Assembly (NCBI GenBank): GCA_024635795.1
Contig: JAGXIH010000009.1
Location: forward strand, 1-64,000
Direction: 5' to 3'
Length of the DNA: 64,000 bases
Source of the DNA: Salegentibacter sp.
GTDB lineage: Bacteria; Bacteroidota; Bacteroidia; Flavobacteriales; Flavobacteriaceae
The first letter of the stretch is position 1; each line of letters opens with the position of its first letter. Shown piece after piece: positions 33,987 through 44,046 of this stretch. The notes under the pieces were generated by a model that worked only from the letters and a program-made list of their open reading frames with translations, did not search any database and was not told the DNA's origin. Position numbers and translations under genes: made by a program.

Positions 33987-36197
33987 TTATTCACGGCTAA
34001 CCTTGTCTATGCCGTTAATTTTTTTAAGTCGATCGATGATCTTATTCAGAATGGAATTATTTTTTACCACCAGGGTAATTCTACCGTTGAAGACACCATC
34101 CAGACTCTCAAAATTGATTTTTTTCATATTAACGTTCAGGTTGCTGGAGATCTCCTGGGTAACTTCGCTTACCAAACCTAAATTGTCCAAACCGGTAAGT
34201 TTTATCACAGCCTTGAAGTCCTGTTGCGAGGAGTCTATCCACTTAGCCGGAATGATCCTGTAGGCATAATTACTTTGTAGCTGTAAGGCATTCGGGCAAT
34301 TCTTTTTATGAACTTTTATCCCATCGGCTACGGTAACGAAACCAAATACACTATCACCCGGAATCGGGTTGCAGCAAGTAGCCAGTTTGTATTCAAGGGT
34401 TTCGTCCTCCTCCCGGCCAAAGACCAACTGATCATATTTTGTAGTAATCTCGTCTTTATTGAGATCTTCAGCAATAACAGGTTTTTTGATCTTACGCTTT
34501 ATATAGCTCACCAGGGCATTACTCCTGGAATTGGCAAAATCTTTAAGTTTTTGGTTGTCTATCTTTCCAATCCCTACGCGGTAAAACAGATCCAGGCTGG
34601 TTTTTAAATTGAAAAAAACCACCAATTCATTCACCGATTTCTCATTGAAGGGAATTTTCTGCGCCTTTAATTTTCGCGCCAGAATTGCCTTTCCATCCTC
34701 GGCGATCTCTTTTTTCTCTTCTCTAAGGGAAGATTTGATCTTAGCCCTGGCCCTTGCTGTGGTGGCATAATCCAACCAGTTGATATTGGGCTTGGCATTT
34801 TCTGAAGTAATTATCTCTACCTGATCTCCGCTTTTTAGCTCGTGACTCAAAGGCACCAATTTATTGTTTACTCTGGCACCACGTGTTTTTAAACCTATTT
34901 CAGTGTGTATGCTGAAAGCGAAGTCCAGCGGAGTAGAACTTTTGGGTAGGGATTTAAGATCTCCCTGCGGGGTAAAGACAAAGATCTCTTTTGAATATAG
35001 GTTGAGTTTAAATTGTTCTACGAAATCCACCGCATTAACATCTGGATTTTCAAGGGCTTCCTGGAGTTTGTTCAACCACTCTTCAATACCGTGATCCTCC
35101 TGTACGTCCCCCTGTTTGTATTTGTAGTGGGCCGCATAACCCTTCTCTGCGATTTCATTCATCCTGCTACTTCTTATTTGCACCTCTACCCATCGGCCTT
35201 TTGGTCCCATAACGGTGATGTGCAGAGCTTCGTAACCTGTTGATTTGGGAGAAGATATCCAATCCCGCAAACGGGTAGGATTTGGCCGAAAGTGATCGGT
35301 AACTATGGAATAGATTTTCCAGGCTAAAAACTTTTCATTGGCAGGATCACTCTTGTAAATGATCCGGATAGCGAACTTGTCGTAGACTTCTTCGAAAGAC
35401 ACATTCTGTGCTTTCATTTTGCGGTGTATGGAATATATTGATTTTGGTCTGCCTTTTATTTCATATTCCAAATCTTCCTGATTCAGAGAATCTTCAATCA
35501 CACGGGAGAACTCTTTAATATAAGCGTCCTGTTCTTCCTTGCTTTCTTTTATTTTGGTGTGGATCTCGTTGTACACCTCGGGTTCGGTATATTTTAATCC
35601 AAGATCTTCCAGTTCAGTCTTAATATTATAAAGGCCAATTCGGTGGGCCAGGGGCGCATAGATATAAAGGGTTTCCGAAGCGATTTTTTCCTGTTTGTCA
35701 GGCCGCATCGAATCCATTGTTTGCATATTGTGAAGCCGGTCTGCGATCTTGATGATAATTACCCTAACATCATCGTTAAGGGTAAGCAGCATTTTTCTGA
35801 AATTTTCAGCCTGTAATGATACATCTTTATCCTTCTTAAGGCTGGAGATCTTGGTAAGCCCATCAACAATTTTTGCTACGGTCTCCCCAAACATTTCCTG
35901 TATCTCTTCCAGTGTGTATTTAGTGTCTTCTACAACATCATGCAAAAGAGCGGCGACAATAGACGTAGCATCTAACCCTATCTCTGAAGCCACGATCTTC
36001 GCCACGGCAATAGGATGAAATATGTAGGCCTCTCCCGATTTTCTACGCTGGTCTTTGTGGGCCTCTACCGAAATATCAAAAGCCTTCCTGATCAGTTTTT
36101 TATCTTCATCGCTTAAGCTACGGTAACTAATGCGCAGGAGCTCTTTATATTGCCTGGCAATTTGTTTATTTTCTTTTTCTATAGCTGCATCTGTCAT
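33987..36197 (-). CDS. Bifunctional (p)ppGpp synthetase/hydrolase, RelA/SpoT family
   Basis: The 736-residue long RSH protein has the HD hydrolase domain (IFHP H61, LLHDVVEDT with HD 86-87 and ED 90-91), the synthetase domain ([11 protein letters not shown] and [18 protein letters not shown]), TGS ([13 protein letters not shown]), the helical/CC region ([10 protein letters not shown]) and a C-terminal ACT domain ([15 protein letters not shown]). Intact HD and synthetase residues predict both making and degrading of ppGpp, as in the single Rel of most Bacteroidota. It regulates growth under starvation. It is 23 bp upstream of fur and 38 bp downstream of the M48 protease. Confidence 0.96.
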   Translation of the reverse strand: MTDAAIEKENKQIARQYKELLRISYRSLSDEDKKLIRKAFDISVEAHKDQRRKSGEAYIFHPIAVAKIVASEIGLDATSIVAALLHDVVEDTKYTLEEIQEMFGETVAKIVDGLTKISSLKKDKDVSLQAENFRKMLLTLNDDVRVIIIKIADRLHNMQTMDSMRPDKQEKIASETLYIYAPLAHRIGLYNIKTELEDLGLKYTEPEVYNEIHTKIKESKEEQDAYIKEFSRVIEDSLNQEDLEYEIKGRPKSIYSIHRKMKAQNVSFEEVYDKFAIRIIYKSDPANEKFLAWKIYSIVTDHFRPNPTRLRDWISSPKSTGYEALHITVMGPKGRWVEVQIRSSRMNEIAEKGYAAHYKYKQGDVQEDHGIEEWLNKLQEALENPDVNAVDFVEQFKLNLYSKEIFVFTPQGDLKSLPKSSTPLDFAFSIHTEIGLKTRGARVNNKLVPLSHELKSGDQVEIITSENAKPNINWLDYATTARARAKIKSSLREEKKEIAEDGKAILARKLKAQKIPFNEKSVNELVVFFNLKTSLDLFYRVGIGKIDNQKLKDFANSRSNALVSYIKRKIKKPVIAEDLNKDEITTKYDQLVFGREEDETLEYKLATCCNPIPGDSVFGFVTVADGIKVHKKNCPNALQLQSNYAYRIIPAKWIDSSQQDFKAVIKLTGLDNLGLVSEVTQEISSNLNVNMKKINFESLDGVFNGRITLVVKNNSILNKIIDRLKKINGIDKVSRE

Positions 36198-36235
36198 AGC
36201 CTGAATATACGATTAAGATTTATATGAAACAAAAA

Positions 36236-37471
36236 TCAGGCCCCGGATAAATTCCTGTATCGCTGCAGGAGTGGGGGATGAGAGTAATGTACAAAAACAT
36301 AGGTTTTATGTGGGGTGAGATTGCTTAAGTTGTTGCCTGATAGCTTTTTTAATCCCGAAATGAGCGGTTGCGCCGAATAGGTTTCCCGTGCAAAATCATC
36401 GGCCTGGTATTCAAATTTTCTCGAGATTAGGTTCATGATCAATCCGGTAATTTCTGAAATTGGGCTGTACAGAATTCCAAAAGCGACGAGTCCCACGTGA
36501 AAAGACGGAATTTCCACCCCTAAAGCCTGAGATAAAACAGGGCTACCTACGAATAAAGACAGAAGCCAAAGGGTAAACCCGGTTGTAAGCACCGAAACTA
36601 CCAGATTAACGATAATGTGTTTTTTCTTATAATGCCCAACTTCGTGAGCCAGCACCGCCACAATCTCTTCTTCCTCGAGATCATTTATCAGGGTATCATA
36701 TAGAGTAATTCGTTTTTCCCTTCCAAATCCTGAAAAATAAGCATTTGCCTTGGTGCTTCTTTTGGAACCATCTATCACAAAAATATTGTCCAGTTTAAAA
36801 CCTACACTTTTCGCATAACCTTCTATCTTATTCCGAAGAGAACCTTCTTCGAGCGGAGTTTGCTTGTTAAAGATAGGAACGATAAGTTTGGCATAGAACA
36901 TATTCATAAATACTGCAAACAGGGCAACCACTATCCAGGTATACCACCAGAAATCATTTCCGGCGAATTCGTAGAACCAAACAATCGCGGCCAGGATTCC
37001 GCCGCCAATAATTATCATCATAAACCAGCCCTTTAATTTATCCAGCCAGAATGTTTTTTTAGTGGTTTTATTGAAGCCATATTTTTCTTCGATCACAAAA
37101 GTGCTGTACCAGGAAAAAGGAGTAGTAAGGATATCGCTTCCCAGCATAATAATTCCGAAGAAAATAAGCGCTATTACAATGGGATTATCGCTAATGCTTC
37201 TTGCAATGCCATCAACCCAGGGGAAACCACCCAGAATAATAAATCCGAGAGTTAGCACCAGGGAGAAAGAGGAAGTAATAATACCAAAACGATAGCGCTC
37301 TTTTTTATAGCGCTGTGATTTTTGATAAGCTTCCTCGTCGTAAACATCGTCAAGTTCCTGGGGTACCGGGTCATCAAAATGTTTCGCGTTCAGGCTGTCC
37401 AGGATCTTATCGACAATAAAATCCATGACGATTATCGCAAGGATAATATAATATAGGGTTTCAGGGTTCAA
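36236..37471 (-). CDS. M48-family membrane metalloprotease (Ste24/CAAX protease-like)
   Basis: The 411-residue protein has a hydrophobic N-terminal region with about five spans and a cytosolic zinc protease domain carrying VLAHEVGHYKKKH (HExxH, about residue 275) and the downstream glutamate in EYQADDFARE. This matches the Ste24p type that cleaves in or near the membrane, with a role in membrane-protein quality control in bacteria. A DVPQELDD-like acidic stretch near the start precedes the transmembrane region. It sits between the TrmH-type methyltransferase (18 bp upstream) and spoT. The exact substrate is unknown. Confidence 0.92.
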   Translation of the reverse strand: MNPETLYYIILAIIVMDFIVDKILDSLNAKHFDDPVPQELDDVYDEEAYQKSQRYKKERYRFGIITSSFSLVLTLGFIILGGFPWVDGIARSISDNPIVIALIFFGIIMLGSDILTTPFSWYSTFVIEEKYGFNKTTKKTFWLDKLKGWFMMIIIGGGILAAIVWFYEFAGNDFWWYTWIVVALFAVFMNMFYAKLIVPIFNKQTPLEEGSLRNKIEGYAKSVGFKLDNIFVIDGSKRSTKANAYFSGFGREKRITLYDTLINDLEEEEIVAVLAHEVGHYKKKHIIVNLVVSVLTTGFTLWLLSLFVGSPVLSQALGVEIPSFHVGLVAFGILYSPISEITGLIMNLISRKFEYQADDFARETYSAQPLISGLKKLSGNNLSNLTPHKTYVFVHYSHPPLLQRYRNLSGA

Positions 37472-37489
37472 ATGGTATAATTTTGGAAA

Positions 37490-38299
37490 TTAATGTTGTA
37501 GAGATCGCTGTCTCTTTGCCTCAAAAATAAGAATTCCGGCAGCAACTGAAACATTCATAGAGTCTATTTCGCCACCCATTGGGATGATGATGTTTTCTTC
37601 TGAATTTTTCAGCCAGGAATCCCCGAGTCCGGTAGCTTCTGTGCCCACGACTATGGCCGAAGCCCCGGTATAATCTACTTTTGTATAATCCTTAGAAGCC
37701 TGAAGCGCCGCGGCATAAATTTTAATATTTTTTCTTTTTAAGAAAACAATAATCTCCTCTGTGCTACCCGTGGCGATTGGCGTGGTAAAAACACAACCCA
37801 CACTGGATCTGATGATGTTGGGATTATAAAGATCGGTTTTTGGATTGGCGATGATCACTCCGTCAAGACCCGCAGCATCGGCCGTGCGCAAGAGGGCGCC
37901 AATATTCCCGGGTTTTTCAGGGGCCTCGGCAACCAGGATAAGCGGATTTTCAGATTGAAATTTTAATTCACTCAATTTATTCTCCCGACTTTCAAATAGC
38001 GAAAGCAATCCTTCAGTACTGCCTCGATAGGCCAGTTTTTCATAAACTTCAGAAGACAATGCTGTTATGTCTGGTTTTTCATCTAAGTCCGAAATTAATT
38101 TCTCCAGGTTTTCTGCTGAAAAAAGCTCCTCACAGAAAAAGATTTTTTTCAGCTTAAAACCCCCTTTAAGCGCAAGCCTGGTTTCCCTGACGCCTTCAAC
38201 TAAAAACACACCTTCTTTGCGGCGCAGGCGGGATTTTTCCTGAAGCTGGTTCAGGTGTTTGATCTCTTTATTCTGTGAACTGCTTATTTGCTTGTACAT
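37490..38299 (-). CDS. TrmH/SpoU-family rRNA or tRNA 2'-O-methyltransferase
   Basis: An ATG at 38299 gives 269 residues beginning MYKQISSSQNKEIKHLNQL, matching the usual start of this family; the upstream codons overlap a terminator region. An N-terminal substrate-binding domain (LRRKEGVFLVEGVRE) leads to a SPOUT knot with motif 1 ILVAEAPEKPGNIGALLRTADA (Asn and Arg catalytic), motif 2 IVVGTEATGLG and motif 3 IIPMGGEIDSMNVSVA. It methylates a ribose 2'-OH in rRNA or tRNA using SAM; the site is unknown. It is the first gene of the M48 - spoT - fur - purA run. Confidence 0.92.
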   Translation of the reverse strand: MYKQISSSQNKEIKHLNQLQEKSRLRRKEGVFLVEGVRETRLALKGGFKLKKIFFCEELFSAENLEKLISDLDEKPDITALSSEVYEKLAYRGSTEGLLSLFESRENKLSELKFQSENPLILVAEAPEKPGNIGALLRTADAAGLDGVIIANPKTDLYNPNIIRSSVGCVFTTPIATGSTEEIIVFLKRKNIKIYAAALQASKDYTKVDYTGASAIVVGTEATGLGDSWLKNSEENIIIPMGGEIDSMNVSVAAGILIFEAKRQRSLQH

Positions 38300-38335
38300 A
38301 GGGTAAAAATAATCAGATTTGAATAATGGCAAATG

Positions 38336-38366
38336 AAAAAGCTCCCGAATTTGCGGGAGCTTTTCT
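38336..38366 (-). terminator. Terminator of the amidohydrolase operon
   Basis: AAAAAGCTCCCG and CGGGAGCTTTT form a clean hairpin with T-rich flanks on both strands. It lies 22 bp past the stop codon of the shorter amidohydrolase gene and just before the rRNA methyltransferase start. Confidence 0.85.
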
Positions 38367-38387
38367 TTTTATATTTAATGGAAGAAA

Positions 38388-39689
38388 TTACTTACTCTCT
38401 CGCTCGTATTTATCCATATAGCGCTCGTAAAGTTCTGTTTGATGACTCTCCAGGCTTAATTCCCGGCCCTGTATAAAGGCTTTGTCAAGAATGTTGCCTC
38501 GCATATCAAGAGCATCACCTTCGCTGATAAACAATGTGGCGTACTTGCCTTCTTCCAGGCTTCCGGCGAAATCGTCTATTCCAAGGATCTTTGCAACATT
38601 GGAGGTGATAAGGGAAAGAGCTTCTTCCTTATCCATTCCGTAAGCTACAGTCGTCCCTGCGTAAAACGGAAGGTTTCGGGTGTTCATTCTTTCCATACTT
38701 CCACTGCTTTGCAATCCAACCAGTACACCATCTTTATGTAACAGGTTAGCTAATTTATATGGGAGATCATAATCATCATCTTCGTTCTCCGGCCTGCTGT
38801 GGACACGGGTAACCAAAACCGGGATATTGTTTTCCTTTAATTGATCGCTGAGTTTATGCGCTTCATAACCTCCCACGATAACAAGCTCATCCAGGTTCTG
38901 GTCTTTCTTGAACTGGATCACATCCTGTATCTCTCTTTCTCCGTCTACGTGAACGAAGACCTTTTTTTCTCCCTCAAAAACGCTTTCCATAGCCAGATAG
39001 GGAAGGTTCTTTATCTTTCTGTCTCCGCTAAGGTAAGCACGGGAGGAATTAAAGAACTCTGTCAACTCTCTAAGATTTTTTTGATATTCTTCATTGGGTT
39101 TTATTCCGGGGTCTTCGCCGGCCCACCAGCGCCCACGGGAGAAACTCCCGGGCCAGTTGATATGTAGGGCGTCATCTTCTTTTACTACGGCATCTTCCCA
39201 GTTCCAGGCATCGAATTGCATTATGGAGGAGGTACCCGAGATCCTTCCGCCACGCGGAACGATCTGGCCCATGAGCACTCCGTTAGGACGCATAGATTCT
39301 ATCAGTTTGCTTTCAGCATTGTAGGCGATAAGACTGCGAATGTGTGGCAGCATTGTTCCAATTTCATCTTCATCATCGGTAGCACGAACGGCGGATATTT
39401 CCACCAGACCTAAAGTTGCATTAGCAGCGATAAATCCGGGGTAAAGGTGTTTTCCTTCGGCATTGATTATTTCTCCTGATGGCTCGACATCTCCGGCAGC
39501 GCCAATGGCTGTGATCTTGCCTTCTTCAAAAGTGAGTACGCTATTTTCTATTACCTGACCATTCCCGATATGGGCGGTTGCGCCCACAATGCTAATGGTC
39601 TTGCTCTGTTTCGGGGCTGGGGTTTGTTGTGCCAACCCTGTTCCCAAAGAACAGATAAATACGAATATGAATATATATGTTATTCTCAT
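38388..39689 (-). CDS. Exported amidohydrolase-family protein lacking the HxH metal motif
   Basis: From ATG 39689 the protein starts with a signal peptide (MRITYIFIFVFICSLGTGLA), and the 433 residues have the composite fold of imidazolonepropionase-like amidohydrolases: a short beta sandwich, then the barrel (GKHLYPGFIAANATLG), and a closing SNVAKILGIDDFAGSLEEGK segment. The first metal site, normally D-x-H-x-H after LYPGFI, reads AANATLG, so the usual HxH ligands are absent. The gene begins 13 bp after the larger amidohydrolase. It may be a non-catalytic partner or have lost activity. Its substrate is not known. Confidence 0.8.
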   Translation of the reverse strand: MRITYIFIFVFICSLGTGLAQQTPAPKQSKTISIVGATAHIGNGQVIENSVLTFEEGKITAIGAAGDVEPSGEIINAEGKHLYPGFIAANATLGLVEISAVRATDDEDEIGTMLPHIRSLIAYNAESKLIESMRPNGVLMGQIVPRGGRISGTSSIMQFDAWNWEDAVVKEDDALHINWPGSFSRGRWWAGEDPGIKPNEEYQKNLRELTEFFNSSRAYLSGDRKIKNLPYLAMESVFEGEKKVFVHVDGEREIQDVIQFKKDQNLDELVIVGGYEAHKLSDQLKENNIPVLVTRVHSRPENEDDDYDLPYKLANLLHKDGVLVGLQSSGSMERMNTRNLPFYAGTTVAYGMDKEEALSLITSNVAKILGIDDFAGSLEEGKYATLFISEGDALDMRGNILDKAFIQGRELSLESHQTELYERYMDKYERESK

Positions 39690-39702
39690 TGTCTTTTTAA
39701 TT

Positions 39703-42672
39703 TTAGTGGATTTCTTCAAGAAAGTCACAGTTAATGTGTTGCTCTTCCTCCTTGGTTACCGGCTGGGTTTTTACACCGTTGTTTTTTGCTTTCAACATCT
39801 GGGTAATGAGTTCATTTCTTTCCTCTGAAATTCTTTCACGTAATTGCTCGTCTCTTTCAATATCAAAATAAACCGTCCCCTGGATAAGTGTTTTTTCAGG
39901 CTTGGCATAAACCGACAATGGATGGTCGCTCCATAAAACCAGGTCTGCATCCTTACCCGTCTTTATGCTTCCAACCTTATCATCTATATGTAGTAATTTC
40001 GCCGGATTAAGGGTAACGAATTTCCAGGCATCTTCTTCAGACACTCCTCCGTATTTTACGCTTTTTGCCGCTTCCTGGTTCAACCTCCGGCTCATTTCAG
40101 CATCGTCACTGTTAATGGCTACGGTAACTCCCTGGCTGTGCATAATAGGCGCATTGAACGGAATCGCGTCGTTAACTTCATATTTATAGGCCCACCAGTC
40201 AGAGAAAGTGGAGCCACCGGCACCGTGTTCCCTCATCTTATCGGCTAGTTTATAACCTTCAAGAATGTGGGTGAAAGTATTGATGTTGAAATCGAAGTTT
40301 TCAGCAACTTTCATCAGCATATTTATTTCGCTTTGAACATAAGAGTGTGCCGAAACATACCGGTCCATATTCAGGATCTCCACGATGGTTTCCATCTCAA
40401 GATCCTTTCTGTAGTCCTTATCGGTCTTTTTGTTCTGCTCGTATTCACGGGCACGGGTGAAATAATCGGTGAAGACCTGTTCCACTCCCATACGTGATTG
40501 CGGAAACCTGGAACGGCTGCCCCAGTTAGATTGTTTCACGTTTTCTCCTAATGCGAACTTGATGAATTTAGGTGAATCTTCAAAGATCATATCTTCAGCA
40601 GATTCTCCCCATTTAAGCCTTAATATCGCTGAACGTCCTCCAATAGGATTGGCTGAACCGTGTAAGAGCTGGGCTGAGGTCACGCCTCCCGCCAGGTTTC
40701 GGTAAATATTGATGTCGGTAGGGTCTACCACATCTTCCATAGAAACTTCTGCAGAAGAATTATGCCCGGCCTCATTAATCGCAGAGGCGGCAATATGTGT
40801 ATGTTCATCAATAATTCCAGAGGTAAGGTGTTTTCCTGTAGCGTCAATCACTTTAGCGCCACCGGCATTAAGGTTTTCGCCAATTCTTGAGATCTTTCCG
40901 TTCTTCACTAGAACATCGGTGTTTTCCAGAATTCCTTCCTCCTCATTGGTCCAAACCGTAGCATTGGTGAAGAGTATATCTTCCTGCTTAGGTTTTTCGG
41001 TGAAGCCGTAGGCATTATTCGGAAAACTTACCGGTTTTACCTCATGTGTTTCCTTTGTATCTTCCTTTTTTTCTTCGGAAGTCGCTTCAGTTTCTTTTTT
41101 GGTAGCCGTGAAAGTTGTTTTCTTTCCGTTGGCTAGAATGGCCTTTCCTGAGATCTTATCGGTTTCTGAAGGTACATTCGCCACCAGCCTGATGAATTCG
41201 GTTTTGGTGGTATCGGGAGAAGAGAGCAATAAGTTCATCCAGTTGTCAACAAAACTTAGTTTTGAACCTACTTTTGTTTCCCCCATTTTCACTTCGGCTT
41301 TAGGCTTAGCAGGCTCCCCGGTGATCTTTACTTCGTAAGAATTCCCGTCTACAGCCAGGTCATAATCACCTTTAATGTTGGTGACATTCATATTTTCAAG
41401 AACGGCTCTTTTCCCCTGAACCCAGTTTTCATAAAGGGTGGTTTCCTTATCGAAAAAGTCACCCGAAGTGATTATAAAATTAGCCAGGGCACCTTCCTTA
41501 ATAGTTCCAAGATTATTTTCCTCCCCCAGAAGACGGGCAGGCACAGTGGTTAAGGCAGCAAGAGCATCTTCCTTGCTTAATCCGTATTCCACTGCTTTTA
41601 TAAGATTTTTTCTGAAGTCTTTTTCAGCATCTATTCCCTGGGTGGTTAAAGTGAAGGGAACATTGTTTTCTGCCAGCATTTTCAAGTTGGCAGGTGCCTG
41701 GTTCCAGCGCTTCATATCGTGCAGACTTACCTTAGAGGCCATAAATGGGTCCTCCACATCGTAGGCTTCAGGATATTTAAGGGGTACTATATAGGTAGCA
41801 CCGCTTTCTTTAATTTTATCAAGGTTTTCATATTCAAATCCGCTTCCCAAAATGGTGTACTGAATCCCGAATTCGTCTCCAATTTTATCGGCTCTGAATT
41901 CATCCAGAAGGTTATCGGTAGCGAAGATCTGCAACAGGTCTTTATTGCGGTTTAGGGCTTCCAGAGCAAGATCCTTGTTCTCTGCTTTTCCTTTTGCATA
42001 CCATTCAGCATCATAATACGCCTGGCGGATGAGCGCCATCGCACCCATCTTTGAGGTAGGGTAGGACTGCCGGGAAGTGACGCTTTTGTCAAATGACAAA
42101 TATTGCGCAGAACGTTGGTTCAGGATTCGGTCGCCGTCACTTCCGTCAGTATTTAGTGCGATCAGCATTCCGTTTCCACGAATAATTCCATCGGCCAGGT
42201 GAGTGTTTACTATTCCAAATCCTGCTTTATGCAATTTACCGGCCTTATCTTTATCAAAGCTAAAGGCCGAAAGCGGATCATTATCAGGACGAATATGATC
42301 GTTCCAGTAATAACCTTCCCTGCTGGCGTCATATTGAGGCTGTCCGTTGCCATTGCCTGCAGCTTTTGGTTTTTCAATACCAAATTCGCTGTAAAGATCG
42401 ATAAACGAAGGATAGACTTCTTTGCCTTTCAGGTCTATGGTTTGGCTGTTGGCAGGCACTGAAATATTTTTTCCCACAGCGCTGATCTTGCCATCCTTTA
42501 TGGCAAACATTCCATTCTCAATAATGGTGGTAGGATTAACATGAATTTTGGCGTTTTTAAATACGGTAGTACCGGTATTTGTGGTCTTTACACCATCATT
42601 TTTGGGGAAGTACTCCTGGGCCTGAAGCTGGGCGCCCGCCAGGAATACAAATAGTAGAAATTTTAACTTCAT
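39703..42672 (-). CDS. Exported tandem amidohydrolase (two domains, second catalytic)
   Basis: The 989-residue protein has a signal peptide (MKLKFLLFVFLAGAQLQA) and two amidohydrolase domains. The first, to about residue 430, reads YPSFIDLYSEFG (91-97) where D-x-H-x-H is expected, so it lacks the metal site. Residues 435-560 form a linker with a charged, low-complexity stretch (TSEEKKEDTKE). The second domain retains SGIIDEHTHIAAS (HTH 624-626) and later conserved HSQGVTVAINSDDAEM with the catalytic Asp. It is imidazolonepropionase-like, and the substrate is unknown. The smaller amidohydrolase follows closely, so the two could act together in the periplasm. Confidence 0.85.
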   Translation of the reverse strand: MKLKFLLFVFLAGAQLQAQEYFPKNDGVKTTNTGTTVFKNAKIHVNPTTIIENGMFAIKDGKISAVGKNISVPANSQTIDLKGKEVYPSFIDLYSEFGIEKPKAAGNGNGQPQYDASREGYYWNDHIRPDNDPLSAFSFDKDKAGKLHKAGFGIVNTHLADGIIRGNGMLIALNTDGSDGDRILNQRSAQYLSFDKSVTSRQSYPTSKMGAMALIRQAYYDAEWYAKGKAENKDLALEALNRNKDLLQIFATDNLLDEFRADKIGDEFGIQYTILGSGFEYENLDKIKESGATYIVPLKYPEAYDVEDPFMASKVSLHDMKRWNQAPANLKMLAENNVPFTLTTQGIDAEKDFRKNLIKAVEYGLSKEDALAALTTVPARLLGEENNLGTIKEGALANFIITSGDFFDKETTLYENWVQGKRAVLENMNVTNIKGDYDLAVDGNSYEVKITGEPAKPKAEVKMGETKVGSKLSFVDNWMNLLLSSPDTTKTEFIRLVANVPSETDKISGKAILANGKKTTFTATKKETEATSEEKKEDTKETHEVKPVSFPNNAYGFTEKPKQEDILFTNATVWTNEEEGILENTDVLVKNGKISRIGENLNAGGAKVIDATGKHLTSGIIDEHTHIAASAINEAGHNSSAEVSMEDVVDPTDINIYRNLAGGVTSAQLLHGSANPIGGRSAILRLKWGESAEDMIFEDSPKFIKFALGENVKQSNWGSRSRFPQSRMGVEQVFTDYFTRAREYEQNKKTDKDYRKDLEMETIVEILNMDRYVSAHSYVQSEINMLMKVAENFDFNINTFTHILEGYKLADKMREHGAGGSTFSDWWAYKYEVNDAIPFNAPIMHSQGVTVAINSDDAEMSRRLNQEAAKSVKYGGVSEEDAWKFVTLNPAKLLHIDDKVGSIKTGKDADLVLWSDHPLSVYAKPEKTLIQGTVYFDIERDEQLRERISEERNELITQMLKAKNNGVKTQPVTKEEEQHINCDFLEEIH

Positions 42673-42737
42673 AAAAGGTAAGGGTTTAATAAGAATGCAA
42701 AAATTTTGTTATAAAAAGGCCGTAAAATAAGAAAATT

Positions 42738-43832
42738 TTAATAAAAGCCTGTTCCTGTTGGTCCGGTATTTTTCTCTTCGGAAAAATAATTCACCAGAAG
42801 GGCAACTACATAGCTGTAGCTCTTCATGCCTTCAGCCTGGTTGTTTACCATTAAGTACCTATTGTAAGTAGCCTGAAACAAGGGTTCAAAAGGATTTTGA
42901 TGCCTTAACCAGAAATCGTCTACTTCGCGGTAATTTGCAAGGATTCCCGGGCGAATCTTTTTCTTAAGTTCTTCAAATTTCTCTTTGTCCCGGCGGTACA
43001 ATTCATTCAGACTGTAACGCAGGGCAAAGGTGTAACCGGAATACCTGAAATAAATATCGGGATGGTTCATCGTGGCCAGGCAGGCTATAAAATTAGCCTC
43101 ATTCTCCTTGGCAAACCCCAGTTGGTGTCCAACTTCGTGGCTGGCCGTAGTTGGGATCTTGAATTTCACGATCTGAGTATTGACCTGGGCCTCCCCGGTA
43201 AGCGGATTTAAATAACCATTAAATCCCATATAGGTTAGCGGAATACTATAAAGCGATCGTTTTAGGTTAGGATTTTTATAAGTAAGTTCAGGATATTCCC
43301 CGCTTAGATGATCATAGCCTATAATGGTTTGTTGAAATAATTCATTTTTTGAATACGGGATTTCTATAGCTAAGGAATCATCAGCTGATAGTTCGGCGTG
43401 TAACTGGTTGGATCTTGAGATAAGGTTTTCCGATAGAATTATAAGTTCTTCTGTGGTATAATCAGGATCTAATTCCAGGGCCTGGTGGAGAGGTAGCCGG
43501 TAATAATTGAAACCCCAGATAAGATGAAAACATGCGTAGATCACCGAAAGTGCTGCAAGACCGTCTATGATCCATTTTCGGGGACTACGAAACCTGGTTT
43601 TGGATCTTTTAATTAACCATTTCAGAAGCATTAAAACCAAAACCGCGTATAGAAAGTCGCCCAGGCTGAAAGGTAGGAAGCCAAGGGGAAAACGCATAAA
43701 CCTGGATATCCAGGGATATATTCCCCGGCTATAATAGTTCTCTATGAACATGGGGTATTCGGCCAACAGGCCAATTACTATGATCTGCACCGGTAGCAGG
43801 CCGGCAAGTATATAGAGGCTTTTCCTTTTCAC
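42738..43832 (-). CDS. DUF3810 membrane protein with HExxH motif
   Basis: Two or three hydrophobic segments at the N-terminus (LYILAGLLPVQIIVIGLLAE, FPLGFLPFSLGDFLYAVLVL, IDGLAALSVIYACFHLIW) precede a domain with TASHEVGHQLGFAKENEANF. This has the HExxH zinc pattern plus a downstream Glu, so the protein may be a metalloprotease. The DUF3810 family is conserved in Bacteroidota and uncharacterised. The 364 residues are full length for the family. It lies 65 bp upstream of the tandem amidohydrolase on the same strand and may share its transcript. Confidence 0.8.
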   Translation of the reverse strand: MKRKSLYILAGLLPVQIIVIGLLAEYPMFIENYYSRGIYPWISRFMRFPLGFLPFSLGDFLYAVLVLMLLKWLIKRSKTRFRSPRKWIIDGLAALSVIYACFHLIWGFNYYRLPLHQALELDPDYTTEELIILSENLISRSNQLHAELSADDSLAIEIPYSKNELFQQTIIGYDHLSGEYPELTYKNPNLKRSLYSIPLTYMGFNGYLNPLTGEAQVNTQIVKFKIPTTASHEVGHQLGFAKENEANFIACLATMNHPDIYFRYSGYTFALRYSLNELYRRDKEKFEELKKKIRPGILANYREVDDFWLRHQNPFEPLFQATYNRYLMVNNQAEGMKSYSYVVALLVNYFSEEKNTGPTGTGFY

Positions 43833-44015
43833 TCGATAATCGAGATTTAGTTTTGGGATATTGATAATATCAGAATGTCTTTAAATTATAAATTATTTTC
43901 TTCTGATTGTCTGAGGTTTTTTTTCTCAAAAATAGCATTTATCACCGGAAGACTTGCTTTTTGGTTAATTTCCGCCAAAATAAGTTTTTCATTTTCCTTC
44001 CTGCCTAATTACCAA

Positions 44016-44023
44016 TACCTTTG
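44016..44023 (+). promoter_or_regulatory. -7 element upstream of pepD
   Basis: TACCTTTG matches TAnnTTTG. No clear TTG lies at the expected distance upstream. The element ends in the GTG of an upstream in-frame codon, so translation must begin at the ATG 24 bp later. Confidence 0.55.
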
Positions 44024-44046
44024 TGAATATACCAAATATTAAACCA

